Positions 21,469 to 33,165 of a DNA stretch of 64,000 bases are shown here, one piece after another. The stretch's first letter is position 1. Each line of letters starts with the position of its first letter. The position numbers were made by a program, and so were the translations under genes. The notes under the pieces are model-generated. The model worked only from the letters and a program-made list of their open reading frames with translations. It ran no database searches and had not been told where the DNA came from. The DNA comes from Diplolepis rosae (Eukaryota > Arthropoda > Insecta > Hymenoptera > Diplolepididae), in contig JAPYXD010000742.1 of assembly GCA_030998225.1 (NCBI GenBank), positions 1,798,001-1,862,000 on the forward strand, given 5' to 3'.

Positions 21469-24055
21469 CAGTGTCTCCAGAACGTGGGATTTTTCGGCCC
21501 CCACCACGTTCCCATCTGGGAGAAACACATGCAAACGTGGCGTGTCAGTGTGTCGGCTCTGCTACACGCTGCGGTCACCAGCTTCGTGTAAAGCCGAAGG
21601 TGCACGAAGACGGACTTCGTTACAATGCTTGAGTTTTCAAGTTATTTTTAGATTTCACGCTTTCGTTTATCGAGTCGAAATTAAGAATTGTATTTTTCTC
21701 GAGTACGTGCAAAAGAGGCGCGAAGCAGACGACGAATTTGAATTTACGAAGTATATAGTTCAAGAAATAACACTTTACTTCAATTTCTTGAAGAAAGTCT
21801 GCATGAAATAAACATCAGTATGATCTTGGAAAATTTCATGAGGATTTCAACACTTCAAAAATAAACTTTCAGTGAAATTTAGTGACAATAAATGTATAAA
21901 ATTTGAATCAATATATAATTTTCCATTCAAATTTATATACTTCTTACTAATTTTGTACATTTAACAATTTTTCAATTAGAACAATATTTTCTATCAAGAT
22001 AAAATGAACATAAAATTCAAGTTCATAATTTATATTTTCAGTTATATGTTAGAAATATTTTCATCTCACATTTTTGTAGCCTAAGCACACACTTTTCATT
22101 CCAAAACTTAAAATCTCTACGGAAATGGAAAATTGTCTAATAGCAGTAGATAAATTAAAAAGCTAAAATATGTGTTTATTGGTATCTCCATATTAACATA
22201 TAAATATCAATCAACTTTAAATTTTACATAAAAATGTTCGTTCGAAGTGTTCAAATCTTGTTACAATTTGACAAGATTTTATGGAGGAGTGCAATCTTTT
22301 GGATGAAATATTTTGTAGTTCTTAATTTGTCTGTCCGTCTGAAATCGTAGTAAGATTTGAACAGTAAACAACAAATTTTCCAATAGAATTCAGGATCAAT
22401 AATAATTGATTCAGGAAATACTTCAACTCTGTAGAGCATTTTTGTATTTCGAATTCAAAATGTGTGCTTAAGCCACAAAAAAGTAAGCTGAAAATGTAGA
22501 TATAAAACTAATTATGTCATGTTTATGTCTTCTTAATGGAAAATACTTTGCATATAATTCTCTAATTCGATATTTTTTTAATGTATGAACATTTAATAAG
22601 ACAATCTTTCTTCTTTGTGAGAAATCTCGATTTTAAAATTAAAATTCTACGCATAGGATACAAAAAAATAATATGAAAATACTTTTATTACAGAATTTTG
22701 AAATATACAAGTTGACCAATTTTTAATCGAGTAAATCGGCTACTTTAAGCAAAAAATTATGTTAAAAATATTTTATCAAAAAAAAATAAGACACATTAAA
22801 TTACGGTTTAAAATCCACATTCATAGATTGATGGTAAAAGCAGTTTAAAGTTTTTTAATCTTACGTTTTAGTGACGTATGCACAGACTTTTAATCAGATA
22901 AATGAAATGCTTTATAGAAAGTCAAAATTTTCTTATTACTGCACTTAATCAAATTTATAAAGTAAAAATATTTTTTAATTGATGCTTTCACTCAATTCTT
23001 TAAACATTCATTAATTGAAAATTGTACTCAAAATTTAATCTTGCAGCGTTTCAATATTCCCACAATGTTACAAAATCTTATTAATCATTATTTTAGTCGA
23101 ATTATTTTCAAAATATTTAGAAAATAAATGTAAATATTTTGATTAAATACTCTGTCAAATTTTGCATTTGACTGATCTTTCAAAATTGTTGAAAGTTTTG
23201 AATACCGATAGAAGAAACTTTAAATGAAATTTTATGTCCATAAATGCTTAAAGTTCTATATAGAAATATCAACTACAACATTCTCAAATTTTATAAATAA
23301 ACTACTAAATTCAAAAAGTTTCGGATTTTTTTAAAAACTGTACAAATTTCAAATATGAATCAGTCAAAATCTACTGATTATCAGTGAAATTTGACTGATT
23401 TAAATAACTAAAAACAGGTTACTGTGAATCAGTTAAATTTCACTGATTACTTCAGTGAAAAGTAACTGATTTAACAGTGAAAAATATTGTTTCCACTGAT
23501 GATTCAGTGAAAAGGCAAATCACTGATTCAATCAGTGAAAATTTGACTGATTCAGATTTAGAGTGTATACAAATTTCAAATATATAGTGTACTCTGTCCA
23601 TTAATCAAACAAATTTAGAAGATGAATATTTTAATAAATATTCCTAAATATTATTGGAATATGATACATATCGATTTAGAAAAACTTCTTCAAAGTACTC
23701 AGACATTTTTCTTATTTTACGACATTTTTGCACCATGTTTGACCTTTGGGTAGGATTCAAGAAAACAATTGTAGACATACTTTCATTACTTAGTGAAATA
23801 CTATGAAGACTTGCTTTTTAAATTAAAACGAAAACTTTTAAAACCTTTAACAATCGGTTGCATAGATTCTGCTCTAATCTTGGACGCAATTAGAGAAATA
23901 GGCTTTTTGGTTTTTTTAGATCTAGTTTTTGCCTTAAACATAAAAGAAAGAAAACACATTTGAAATATTAAAATAAAAAAGCTGGTTCATTCTTAGAGAA
24001 TCCCAAATATTCTGAAATAAAACTCCTTTCCACACCACCATGGAGGTAGAGTTTA
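21469..24055 (+). repeat. hAT left terminal inverted repeat
   Basis: Reverse complement of 27561-30003 from CAGTG at the tip to GGAGGTAGAGTTTA at the inner edge. It includes a 145-bp block (21533-21677) missing from the right arm. The block is GC-richer than the rest of the arm, which is otherwise AT-rich and without supported genes. A 62-codon ORF appears identically in both arms and is not supported as a gene. Confidence 0.9.
23357..23567. repeat. Cluster of ACTGATT / CAGTGAAA words in the left arm
   Basis: Within 211 bp the words ACTGAT and TCAGTGAAA recur more than ten times in both orientations. The cluster is bounded by a 16-bp direct repeat, TACAAATTTCAAATAT, at 23341-23356 and 23568-23583. 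The same cluster lies at 28050-28260 in the right arm. It could be a nested palindromic insertion or a binding-site array for the transposase. Confidence 0.75.
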
Positions 24056-24530
24056 AGGCTCGTTTTTTTACGTGGTATCCCCTGTAGGCCTTGTCCACGT
24101 CCTACGAAACGAAAAGGGTTTTTGCTTTCAAGCAAAAAGAAAAAAGGAAAAAAATGAAGCAAAGTGGTAAAAAACGCTACAAATGTAGCCCGTACTTCAG
24201 GCTTGCCTCTATCAAATGCCAGTATACGTCGAACAAAAATGTTTTGTTTTAAATCAAATAATGAAGAAGTTTGATTAATTCGGGATGATTCGGGGTGCTT
24301 GATTATTGTGAGTCCCCTTGCCTCTCACTTATGCCCAAAGCGTGATATTACTCAATTTCAGTATGTTTTCTTACTCCCAAAATAATAATTAAAACTAAAC
24401 AATTTCCATACCCGAGGCACGCGAAGAAAGGAATAAAGAACGTATCTCTGATATAAGAAATGAAATGTCATTATTTTGTGAGTAAGAAAGGGGTTTGAAA
24501 TTGATTAACGCCATGCCTTGGCCATTAGAA
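24056..24530. other. hAT 3' flank of transposase
   Basis: Non-coding stretch between the left arm and the transposase stop. At about 24285-24330 it carries one and a fraction units of the 42-bp minisatellite seen at 42068-42195 (TTCGGGGTGCTT, GTGAGTCCCCTTGCCTCTCA). Confidence 0.6.
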
Positions 24531-26759
24531 TTAATCCTCTCCTTCGTGAGCGAAGAGCGACAAACCACTTTCCCTATCACTTTCTGCCATCTCATATAGA
24601 TTTTCGGTCATTAATTGCAAATGCTTCGAAGTGATGCTCGTTGTTCTGGCTGTTTCAGCTCTCGCCTTTAGGGCTGATCGAGTAACACAAATTGAGATGA
24701 CCGTCCTGTTTCCTAAGCGATTTCTTTTGGGAGTTTTCGCGTCCGTGAGCATGGAGAAACCTCGCTCCGCCTCAGCATTTGAATAGGGAAGACTCCGAAC
24801 ATGATTCAATACTGAGGTAAAATTTGGAAAAAGTTTTTCTCCTGTACTCGTCGAAGATACACCGATACTAGACCACATTTCGTCAAAAGATAAATTCAAC
24901 CACTTTCCTTTGAGTTCCTGTCTGATTTTGAGTAAAGAATCCCACTCTTTTTGTACACCTATTCTATCAAACGACCCTAAATCTTGACAAACTTTCCAGA
25001 CCCTAGGAAAAGTTTCGCTTCGATCAGCATAGAAAGCTTCTTGAGGCCGGAAAACAGCAACGCAAGACAAAAAGATGTCATCAAAAGGAAGTCGATTGCG
25101 AATTTCTTCGCTTGCTGTGACATAAAATTTCAAGCAATTACGAAGAAATAGATCAACTTCAACTATTTGCAATTTCTTGTTTGTAAGTTGCTGCTGGAAA
25201 TATTCTCGTGTTTCCTTACCAACGTCAATGTCTTGAAGCGGCTTTTGATTACTAGGATCTGCAAAGTTAGCATTTCTAATGATTTGAAAGAATAAATTCG
25301 GTTGAAGAAGACCCTCTTTCAAATAACTGCTAAGAATCCATACGAAGAATTTAGCCGAGTTTGGCTGGAGTTCCTGAACCATTGTTTCGCGACTTTGAAA
25401 TTTCGCATTGTATACGTTGAACCTATTCAAAGTAAATTTCAAGAATAGGAAATATGCGAGTGTCAAAGGATTCTGCAGTTTTCCTAACAAGTCTTTGGCC
25501 TTCTCTACCTTCTCAGATACGAGGACCATAAGATACTGAAGAATAACTTCCCAATTCTTTATTATAATATCTATGCATCGATAGCGGACAAGCCAGCGAG
25601 TTTCAGAATGACTAGGAATTTTTTGATAGTCATTTCCTAATTCCAAAAAAATCGATCGAAAAATAGCCGTTCGCTTGGAGCTAGCATTAAGAAAAGCTGG
25701 CAAATCTTTGATTAAATCCTCTACATCTGGGATTGTGGCACAAGCATATTTTGCTACAATTGCTGACGAATGCGAGACACACGGGAAAACAATTAAACGG
25801 GGACTCTTTTCCTTTAATTTTGTTTTAAATGAGGACCTATTGCCGACCATCACCTATGCATTATCACAAGCTAAAGCACAGATATTAGATAAAAGGATTT
25901 TCTGCCCGGACAATGCTTTTTCGAACGCATCAAAAATTTTAGAGGCAGAACAATCCGAAGCATTTACATTAATAAGCTGGAGCAATTCCACCCTGACAGA
26001 AAATGTCGTTGGCTCCACATATCGAACCATTAATGACAGCCACTTTTCTAGAGTCCTGTCGGTCGTTTCGTCTTCGTACGCTGAAAATGATTGCTTACGC
26101 AAAATATTTGCCATGCGATCAGTTTCAGCAGCACATACGACGTTATTTACAACTAGGACCATTTTAGTGTGGCTCAATCTAACGTCTTTTAAAACCGAAG
26201 GTTCCATATCTTGGAAAAGTCCTATCAATTCTGATGAAATCGCGAATGGTAAATTATGCTCTACGAAAAATGTACTAATCCTAATCTCTGCTTCTTGTAC
26301 TTTCTGTTTGAAAGTAACACTTTCCGGAATCGTGGAATTTGTGAATTCTGAAGCGGAAGAACTTGCTACACAAGGTTCAACACTGTAAGAATTGGCAGTT
26401 ACATTAGAAGAATTTTCACTTACTACTCCATAACATTCTAATTTATTTGAAAACTCTTGCTTCTTTCTGTGTGATAAAGATGCTTCATGCTTTTCAATTT
26501 CCGATTTGCCACATAGCAACGTTTTATTGCAAATTTTGCAATGAAATCTTGTTTCATCTGCTAATGTAACCACCCACTCTCTCCACGACGGAAATTCCTC
26601 AAACCATCCCAACTGAAAGTTTTTTGCATTTTTCATGACTTTTCTAGCGAGTTGACATTCGTTTGAACCAGAGTTCAAACGGTGGTCAACCTTCGTTTGA
26701 ACCTGGCTGTCCTTCAAAACACTCGAATTTGGGTCAACAGGATTACTCATTGTGAACAA
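24531..26759 (-). pseudogene. hAT transposase with one in-frame stop (743 codons)
   Basis: Two reading frames of 301 and 440 codons are in the same frame and directly adjacent, separated only by TAG at 25854-25856. Residues 79-126 or so form a BED-like zinc finger: FPSWREWVV, then CKIC, then HEASLSHRKK. The middle carries the RNase H-like fold, with ACDNA(stop)VMVGNRSSF around a catalytic Asp and PCVSHSSAIVAKYAC after it, then HSETRWLVRY. The end has the hAT dimerisation region (LPYSNAEAERGFSML, KRNRLGNRTVISI). The protein would bind the element ends and excise it. It is the only gene of the element and sits between its arms, reading toward the left. One base change would account for the break, so loss of function is recent. 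Alternatively the stop could be a sequencing error or a natural polymorphism. Confidence 0.9.
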
Positions 26760-27560
26760 TAAATTATACGACGAAGGAAAACAGAATTATTTGAAAAGAA
26801 TTAATAAGATGAAAAGTCGATAAAATTGAGCGAATGTGAATAATTTGTAATCTGCACACAAATTAAGATTCACAAAATAAACTTACCCACAAGCATCAAA
26901 CAATAACGTACGTAAGAGCACTCACGTATCACCAAATAATAATATAATATTCTTACTTTTGCCGTTTTCAATAAGGAATTACAATAAAAATATGAAGAAT
27001 CCACACTCTTGCCTTCTCAAATAACGCATAAAGCGAGAATCAAGTATATCTTAGAAGAAAACAAAAGAAGGTTGCTATTATTATTTGTTTTCGTCTCCAA
27101 TTTGACCTCTATACCGTTCGTTTGCGATTTCAAACATTGGTAACTTTTTGGATATTAATCTGATTGAGCTACAACTTTTCAGAAAACTTTCTTTACTAAA
27201 GTATTAAAATTTTTCTCCTGTAGATAGTTTCAGAAAATGTAGACACTTAATACAATATTAATAAAATCGTAAAATTCTGAATATTTGTTAAGCTAGCGCG
27301 AGTGGAAGTAGCGAAAACAATTTTTTTTTTAAATGTACTTCTCCCAATTACTTGAAAAATTAGAAGTTTTAAAAATTTTAGCAAAAGGAAAAACGATGTG
27401 CCTTGAAAGTGTGTACAAGTCCTTGAAATTCAAATTCGAACGATTTTTATAATTAATTATCCTGTACATTTAAAGATACAATTTTTGTATTTGAAATAAG
27501 TTTTCTGCAATTACGAAAAAATTTATTTAGAGTACATAAAATTTATTGAGCTATTACTAG
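26760..27560. other. hAT 5' flank of transposase
   Basis: AT-rich region upstream of the transposase Met (26759) up to the right arm. It must contain the promoter if the gene is expressed; no TATA box was picked with confidence. Confidence 0.5.
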
Positions 27561-30003
27561 TAAACTCTACCTCCATGGTGGTGTGGAAAGGAGTTTTATT
27601 TCAGAATATTTGGGATTCTCTAAGAATGAACCAGCTTTTTTATTTTAATATTTCAAATGTGTTTTCTTTCTTTTATATTTAAGGCAAAAACTAGATCTAA
27701 AAAAAGCAAAAAAACCTATTTCTCTAATTGCGTCCAAGATTTGAGCAGAATCTATGCAACCGATTGTCAAAGGTTTTAAAAGTTTTCGCTTTAATTTAAA
27801 AAGCAAGTCTTCATAGTATTTTACTAAGTAATGAAAGTATGTCTACAATTGTTTTCTTGAATCCTACCCAAAGGTCAAACATGGTGCAAAAATGTCGTAA
27901 AATAAGAAAAATGTCTGAGTACTTTGAAGAAGTTTTTCTAAATCGATATGTATCATATTCCAATAATATTTAGGAATATTTATTAAAATATTCATCTCCA
28001 AAATTTGTTTGATTAATGTACAGAGTACAGTTTATATTTGAAATTTGTATACACTCTAAATCTGAATCAGTCAAATTTTCACTGATTGAATCAGTGATTT
28101 GCCTTTTCACTGAATCATCAGTGGAAATAATATTTTACACTGTTAAATCAGTTACTTTTCACTGAAGTAATCAGTGAAATTTAACTGATTCACAGTAACC
28201 TGTTTTTAGTTATTTAAATCAGTCAAATTTCACTGATAATCAGTAGATTTTGACTGATTCATATTTGAAATTTGTACAGTTTTTAAAAAAATCCGAAACT
28301 TTTTGAATTTAGTAGTTTATTTATAAAATTTGAGAATGTTGTAGTTTATATTTCTATATAGAACTTTAAGCATTTATGGACATAAAATTTCATTTAAAGT
28401 TTCTTCTATCGGTATTCAAAACTTTCAACAATTTTGAAAGATCAGTCAAATGCAAAATTTGACAGAGTATTTAATCAAAATATTTACATTTATTTTCTAA
28501 ATATTTTGAAAATAATTCGACTAAAATAATGATTAATAAGATTTTGTAACATTGTGGGAATATTGAAACGCTGCAAGATTAAATTTTGAGTACAATTTTC
28601 AATTAATGAATGTTTAAAGAATTGAGTGAAAGCATCAATTAAAAAATATTTTTACTTTATAAATTTGATTAAGTGCAGTAATAAGAAAATTTTGACTTTC
28701 TATAAAGCATTTCATTTATCTGATTAAAAGTCTGTGCATACGTCACTAAAACGTAAGATTAAAAAACTTTAAACTGCTTTTACCATCAATCTATGAATGT
28801 GGATTTTAAACCGTAATTTAATGTGTCTTATTTTTTTTTGATAAAATATTTTTAAAATAATTTTTTGCTTAAAGTAGCCGATTTACTCGATTAAAAATTG
28901 GTCAACTTGTATATTTCAAAATTCTGTAATAAAAGTATTTTCATATTATTTTTTTGTATCCTATGCGTAGAATTTTAATTTTAAAATCGAGATTTCTCAC
29001 AAAGAAGAAAGATTGTCTTATTAAATGTTCATACATTAAAAAAATATCGAATTAGAGAATTATATGCAAAGTATTTTCCATTAAGAAGACATAAACATGA
29101 CATAATTAGTTTTATATCTACATTTTCAGCTTACTTTTTTGTGGCTTAAGCAGACATTTTGAATTCGAAATACAAAAATGCTCTACAGAGTTGAAGTATT
29201 TCCTGAATCAATTATTATTGATCCTGAATTCTATTGGAAAATTTGTTGTTTACTGTTCAAATCTTACTACGATTTCAGACGGACAGACAAATTAAGAACT
29301 ACAAAATATTTCATCCAAAAGATTGCACTCCTCCATAAAATCTTGTCAAATTGTAACAAGATTTGAACACTTCGAACGAACATTTTTATGTAAAATTTAA
29401 AGTTGATTGATATTTATATGTTAATATGGAAATACCAATAAACACATATTTTAGCTTTTTAATTTATCTACTGCTATTAGACAATTTTCCATTTCCGTAG
29501 AGATTTTAAGTTTTGGAATGAAAAGTGTGTGCTTAGGCTACAAAAATGTGAGATGAAAATATTTCTAACATATAACTGAAAATATAAATTATGAACTTGA
29601 ATTTTATGTTCATTTTATCTTGATAGAAAATATTGTTCTAATTGAAAAATTGTTAAATGTACAAAATTAGTAAGAAGTATATAAATTTGAATGGAAAATT
29701 ATATATTGATTCAAATTTTATACATTTATTGTCACTAAATTTAACTGAAAGTTTATTTTTGAAGTGTTGAAATCCTCATGAAATTTTCCAAGATCATACT
29801 GATGTTTATTTCATGCAGACTTTCTTCAAGAAATTGAAGAAAAGTGTTATTTCGTGAACTATATACTTCGTAAATTCAAATTCGTCGTCTGCTTCGCGCC
29901 TCTTTTGCACGTACTCGAGAAAAATACAATTCTTAATTTGCATGTGTTTCTCCCAGATGGGAACGTGGTGGGGGCCGAAAAATCCCACGTTCTGGAGACA
30001 CTG
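27561..30003 (-). repeat. hAT right terminal inverted repeat
   Basis: Reverse complement of 21469-24055 apart from small differences and the missing 145-bp block. Its outer end GGAGACACTG adjoins the right target duplication. It includes the 62-codon ORF mirrored from the left arm. Confidence 0.9.
28050..28260. repeat. Cluster of ACTGATT / CAGTGAAA words in the right arm
   Basis: Mirror copy of 23357-23567, bounded by ATATTTGAAATTTGTA at 28034-28049 and 28261-28276. Confidence 0.75.
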
Positions 30004-30011
30004 GCCAAAAA
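30004..30011 (+). repeat. hAT target site duplication, right copy (GCCAAAAA)
   Basis: Same eight bases as 21461-21468. It is followed by CCTTCGAAGACGCTGA, the continuation of the mariner coding sequence. Confidence 0.92.
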
Positions 30012-30510
30012 CCTTCGAAGACGCTGATGTTATCTATTATGAGCTGCTGAAACAGAACGAAACCATCACTGGGAAATGGTATCGAACGCAATTGATGCGT
30101 TTGAGCCGAGCACTGCGTGAAAAACGGCCACAATACGAGCATAGTCATAAAAAAGTGATTCTACAGCATGACAACGCTCGGCCTCACGTTGCCAACCCGT
30201 TATAACCTACCTGGAAACGTTCAAATGGGAACTCCTACCCCAACAATCGCATTTCCCAGTTATTGCGCCGTCCAAATATTACTTGTTCCGGTCGATGGCA
30301 CATGGTCGGGCTGATCAACAGTTCTGCTTATATGAAGACATCGAAAAATGGCTTGATTCGTAGATAGCCTCAAATAATGAATACTTTTACGGTAACGGCA
30401 TTCGAGTGCTACCAGAAAGATGGGCAAAAGTTGCAGCTAACTTTGTGCATTACTTCGAGTGGTTCATTTGTAACCATTTTTTCACAATAAAGTTGCATTT
30501 TCATAAAAAA
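30012..30510 (+). pseudogene. Mariner 3, 3' piece
   Basis: Continues the mariner split at 21468: FEDAD, then directly VIYYELLKQNETITGKW, QHDNARPHVAN, then a frame break, then YYLFRSMAHG, a TAG, and RVLPERWAKVA. The jump from FEDA to VIYYELL means that the middle of the gene, with the first catalytic Asp, had already been lost before the hAT inserted. The right terminal repeat expected to match GCGCAACTAAGTT was not found, so the end is eroded. Confidence 0.85.
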
Positions 30511-31436
30511 AAAAAAAATTGTTTTTTTACGTAAAACATTTCTTAAAAGACGAATTTTTTTATCTATAAAATGTTTAATTATTTATATTTACGATAAATC
30601 AAATACAATTGAAAGCGCTTTGCGTTGATCAGAAAATCTTTACTGCGCATAAGTGGGATGTTGATGTGAATTCGCTTTTAGGTATGCGCTTTGTAGTCTT
30701 TGCCGAACGGACTGTAATTCGTCCACCCTAGCTATGAAAAAAATTCTCTATATAAAAGTGAAGCCTCTCGAAAATAAACACCATAATTTAATGAATCTAC
30801 TTGGAAATTTTTAATTTATCATGGAAGAAATTTTATTTTTTATAGTATTTTCTGTCGAATACTTCCTCATTTATTACATTCTTTGCGTTATTATTACTTT
30901 CTACCTGTTACATTGCACGACTTGAAAAATTACAGTACTAATTTGGATTTTTGAATGTACATTACGCAATAGAATCGTTATGTACTATTAAATAATACTG
31001 ATACTATACAAAATTATACCAAAACACAACTTAATCTAAATTTCACCATAACTTTCGGTAACGGCTACCGATCAAATTTTCTCCGTGTGGATATTATAAT
31101 ATTTCTGTTGACTAGAAGTCAATAGGAAGTAAGATAAAACGCTAATTTTTATAAAATTACTATTTTAAACAATAATTTGTGAATTTATTAATTATGTTCA
31201 AATAAATAAATAAACATTTGAACTTATACCAAAATAAGATTTCTATAACTCCTAGAAAAGACTTTGAAGTTTACAAAAGACAATAGGAAAGTCATTCTTC
31301 CTATTGAAAATAAAAAATATGCCATAGGCGGAATGGAAAAGTAAAAATAAATCCACCCTTAGAGGCCACACGCACGCCATCTGCACTCAAGCACAGATGA
31401 CCTGTAAACTCTGACAGGTGATTACTTGATACAATG
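30511..31436. other. Spacer, no gene seen
   Basis: AT-rich. Contains the diverged partner (near 31065) of the CGGAGAAAATTT word at 20991. No supported ORF. Confidence 0.4.
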
Positions 31437-31890
31437 CTATTTTTCCGTTAAAGCATTGTTTGTATAACCATACATATTAAGGTGCATCTATTCGTTTGAG
31501 AGCATATGGATAATAGTTTTATTACAAAAAAGATGAGAAAATAAAGCATGAAATATACGGAACATGTATGATTGTCTTTACAAACTCGATGTAAAATTTC
31601 AATTTTTCAAGAAGTTTTTAACATAAGTTGTTTAAACAAATAAAATTGAAAATTTAGATGAGTTATTTTGAGAGCCCTTAATGAGCCCTAAATTCTGCTA
31701 CAGGTGATAACTTGTTTAATTGTTATCATAACGTGTGGTTACGTCAGCTTCACTTTAAGCCATCGTAACCTTTTGTTTTTTACGGAGCATTAAATTTAGC
31801 AGCATGGCATTAAATCAGCCTTGAATGAGCCCTGAATTTTGATATAGGTAAGGACTCGATTGGACGATGTGCTTACGTCAACTTAACACA
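31437..31890 (-). repeat. Right outer inverted arm of the nested structure
   Basis: Reverse complement of much of 20465-20930 with block order changed. The outermost words are GTCAACTTAACACACC here and the complement-like GTATGTTAAATTGACG at 20465. Confidence 0.65.
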
Positions 31891-32686
31891 CCTAGAAAAG
31901 TATATTACCTACTGTCCAAGTAGTTCTGATTAGTACCAGATGGCTCGAGTAACTGCAAATTTGATTTTTTCTTGATCTGTTTTATTGGTTCATCGCGAGG
32001 TGAGCATGGTAGGGTTTTTTTTGATTATTAAGGAGTCTATGATTGGTCGGAGGTAATAATGGCCGGGAGGTTCTCGGAATGTGGATGCACTTTGTACCAT
32101 GCTTTTTCTATCACTGCACCATTTGCTGATTTTCAGGTGTCAGATATTTCTCCCTTTTTTCCACACTTATCGTGAAAAAGGAAATTCTCCCATTGATTTT
32201 TGTATTTGATGCATGGTCATTAAATCGTGGGAACGATTTTAGTTTCTAATATATTTCAGAGTAAGTTGAAATATATTTAATTAGTCTAAGCATATAATCA
32301 TTATATGGATTAAAATCCTTAACATAATCATTTAAGTATATTGTGTACGTGCATGGGCGAACGTAAGGAGGCATTGACAAACGGCTGCGCTGTGTGCCTA
32401 CTCCTGTAGGCCAAGTGGCGAAAGAAAAATAGTGGTTGCTACGTCCCCTAGTCGTCGCTAGTCTGTTATCGAAATGAAGGTCGTGCGCAGTCGTGCGCGG
32501 TAGACATGTTGTCACTTGTTTGCATGTTGCAATTGATTAAAATTGATTGCGATTTGAAATGATTTTATAGAAACTTCGATCTTTAAAGTGCTAATACCTA
32601 AACTAATGTGTCAACAAATAGCAGTGCTTTACTGTTTGCCCTCCAAATAAAAATAATCTCGTTTTGTTTATAAAAATTCATTACGT
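31891..32686. other. Intron sequence with part of a dispersed repeat
   Basis: At 32206-32275 there is a run (TGATGCATGGTCAT, TTTTAGTTTCTA, ATTTCAGAGTAA) matching 40225-40295. The continuation of that repeat is found only at 33570, so about 1.3 kb, including the 32687-33165 foldback, separates the halves. The ORF on the minus strand here has no recognised content. Confidence 0.5.
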
Positions 32687-33165
32687 CCCTAGCGGACCCG
32701 TGTGAGAGAACGGTCATAGAATACTCTGACCGTTCTCTGACTGTTCTATGACCGTTCTATGACCTCGCATTATTATGGCTAAGAACGGTAAAAAGGACAT
32801 TAAAAGCTTTGCAATTATGATTCTGTGACGAAATTTGGATTAGAAGGTGAAGCAATAAATACAATTATCTTATTTTTCAGCGATAAAAACTAGGAATACA
32901 TCATGTACCTGTCATTGAACCACTGCACTGCCTTCAATGACAGGTACATGATGTATTCCTAGTTTTTATCGCTGAAAAATAAGATAATTGTATTTATTGC
33001 TTCACCTTCTAATCCAAATTTCGTCAGAGAATCATAATTGCAAAGCTTTTAATGTCCTTTTTACCGTTCTAAGCCATAATAATGCGAGGTCATAGAACGG
33101 TCATAGAACAGTCAGAGAACGGTCAGAGTATTCTATGACCGTCCTCTCACACGGGTCCGCTAGGG
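32687..33165. mobile_element. Near-perfect foldback, 479 bp with about 231-bp arms
   Basis: From CCCTAGCGGACCCGTGTGAG to CTCACACGGGTCCGCTAGGG the sequence is almost an exact palindrome, with a loop of roughly 16-20 bases around 32920-32937 and only a few mismatches by eye. Each arm carries repeated GACCGTTCT words near its tip. The high arm identity means recent formation. No coding capacity. A target duplication was not clear. Confidence 0.9.

Larger units (their letters stand above)
21469..30003 (-). mobile_element. hAT transposon, 8,535 bp, with 2.44-kb terminal inverted repeats
   Basis: Ends are CAGTGTCTCCAGAACGTGGG and its exact complement, flanked by a perfect 8-bp duplication. The left arm (21469-24055) and right arm (27561-30003) are near-identical reverse complements. 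The left is longer only by one 145-bp block (21533-21677), so both are about 2,442 bp without it. The 3.5-kb centre holds one transposase gene on the minus strand (24531-26759). Known hAT elements usually have terminal repeats of tens of bases and a length of 2.5-5 kb, so these arms are very long. High arm identity points to recent activity or ongoing correction between arms. Confidence 0.92.

Noticed and set aside
22251..22439. A 62-codon ORF present identically on opposite strands at 22251-22439 and 29178-29366
   Set aside because: It is duplicated only because it lies in the hAT inverted arms. No start context, domain or codon signal supports it as a gene.
25675..26388. A 237-codon plus-strand ORF antisense to the hAT transposase
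   Set aside because: It is the shadow of the transposase frame. The minus strand carries all the recognisable domains.
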